Positions 5,240 through 5,761 of a stretch of 5,761 bases of DNA are shown here, piece after piece (the stretch's first letter is position 1; every line of letters starts with the position of its first letter). The translations under genes were made by a program, and so were the position numbers. Where the stretch lies: assembly GCA_943327025.2 (NCBI GenBank), contig CALPVO020000171.1, positions 1 through 5,761 of the forward strand, in the 5' to 3' direction. The stretch comes from Janthinobacterium lividum (GTDB lineage: Bacteria; Pseudomonadota; Gammaproteobacteria; Steroidobacterales; Steroidobacteraceae). The notes under the pieces are model-generated. The model was given only the letters and a program-made list of their open reading frames with translations, was not told where the DNA came from and ran no database searches.

Positions 5240-5761
5240 TCAGCCGCAGCCCAGCGCCGCCGCATGGTGGCGCAAATGCCGCGCCATGAAGGTGCTGATG
5301 AAGAAATAGCCGTGGTCGTAGCCTTCGCGCCACTGGAAATCCAGTGATTGGCCTGCCACGGCGCAGGCATCGATGAAGCGCTGCGACAACAACTGGCCTT
5401 CGAGAAATTTGTCCGCGGTGCCTTGGTCCACCAACACCGTGCCAGCGAAGCGCTGCGTAGCCACCAGACGCGTGGCGTCGTGCTTCGCCCACGCTGCGCG
5501 GTCTTCGCCCAAGTAGCCGGCGAAAGCCTTCTGGCCCCAGGGGCAGTCCATGGGCGCCACGATGGGCGCGAACGCCGAGACGCTGCGGTAAAGCCCAGGG
5601 TGACGTAGCGCCAGTGTGAGCGCACCGTGCCCGCCCATCGAGTGCCCGAACACACTTTGCACAGCACCCGCCGCGTCCTGCTTTACAGGGAAGTGCGCGG
5701 CTAGTAGCGCCGGCAACTCCTGCGTCACATAGCTTTCCATGGCGTAGTGGCGCGCCCAAGG
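5240..5761 (-). CDS. fghA: S-formylglutathione hydrolase, C-terminal part, cut by window edge
   Basis: This is the second enzyme of glutathione-dependent formaldehyde removal. It hydrolyses S-formylglutathione, made by the FrmA/AdhC dehydrogenase, to formate and glutathione in the cytoplasm. 173 residues are visible of a protein usually about 275-280 long, so roughly the first 105 are missing. In the visible part, the nucleophile is Ser41 in GHSMGGHGAL (39-48), followed by SAFAPI and CPWGQKAF (73-80). The catalytic acid is Asp117 in DQGTAD and the base is His150 in GYDHGYFF, the full esterase-D triad. The reading frame stays open through the edge with PWARHY, which matches the family, so the Met at 5740 is internal and not the start. 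It is convergent with natB, 57 bp away, with a shared hairpin between, so it is not part of the sigma operon. Whether a formaldehyde dehydrogenase gene lies upstream cannot be seen. Confidence 0.95.
   Translation of the reverse strand, partial: PWARHYAMESYVTQELPALLAAHFPVKQDAAGAVQSVFGHSMGGHGALTLALRHPGLYRSVSAFAPIVAPMDCPWGQKAFAGYLGEDRAAWAKHDATRLVATQRFAGTVLVDQGTADKFLEGQLLSQRFIDACAVAGQSLDFQWREGYDHGYFFISTFMARHLRHHAAALGCG

Noticed and set aside
4573..5667. A 364-codon open frame on the minus strand spanning the end of natB and most of fghA
   Set aside because: It is antisense to natB and out of frame with fghA, both of which have clear motifs. Its translation is low-complexity Ser/Arg/Thr-rich, typical of a high-GC shadow frame.
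5240..5740. fghA as a complete gene starting at the Met at 5740
   Set aside because: The frame continues to the edge with PWARHY, matching the family just before this Met, and about 105 N-terminal residues would otherwise be missing.

Overview
The window is high-GC DNA from what looks like a gammaproteobacterium, possibly of the Xanthomonadales. That placement is an inference from GC content, from the Gram-negative style export signal and from the gene set; nothing here fixes the genus. Gene density is very high. There is no RNA gene, insertion sequence, CRISPR array or phage gene that I can see, and no gene-free stretch longer than about 80 bases.

Layout. At the left edge, on the minus strand, is the N-terminal third of mnmG (tRNA wobble-uridine modification), running out of the window. 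It diverges from a five-gene plus-strand operon (649-5182): an ECF-type RNA polymerase sigma factor, a four-helix membrane protein of unknown family, an exported S33/TAP-like alpha/beta hydrolase, and an ABC-2 type exporter of the NatA/NatB kind (ATPase plus permease). All four gene junctions overlap or lie within 2 bases: 8-bp overlap, 2-nt gap, ATGA overlap, ATGA overlap. The five genes are therefore almost certainly co-transcribed and translationally coupled. A 15-bp hairpin follows natB. Beyond it, convergent on the minus strand, is the C-terminal two thirds of an S-formylglutathione hydrolase (fghA), which runs off the right edge.

How the genes may work together (inference). The membrane protein overlaps the sigma gene and sits where an anti-sigma factor normally sits, although it has no zinc anti-sigma motif. 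A plausible reading is an envelope-stress or toxic-compound response: the membrane protein restrains the sigma factor, the hydrolase acts in the periplasm on a peptide or ester, and the NatAB-like pump exports a substrate. The divergent intergenic region holds a perfect 17-bp odd palindrome (597-613). It overlaps the -35 of a candidate mnmG promoter and lies 35 bases before the chosen sigma start, so it is the best candidate for a control site.

The individual families are known. The least described parts are the sigma/4-TM protein pair, its link to the hydrolase and exporter, and the palindrome.
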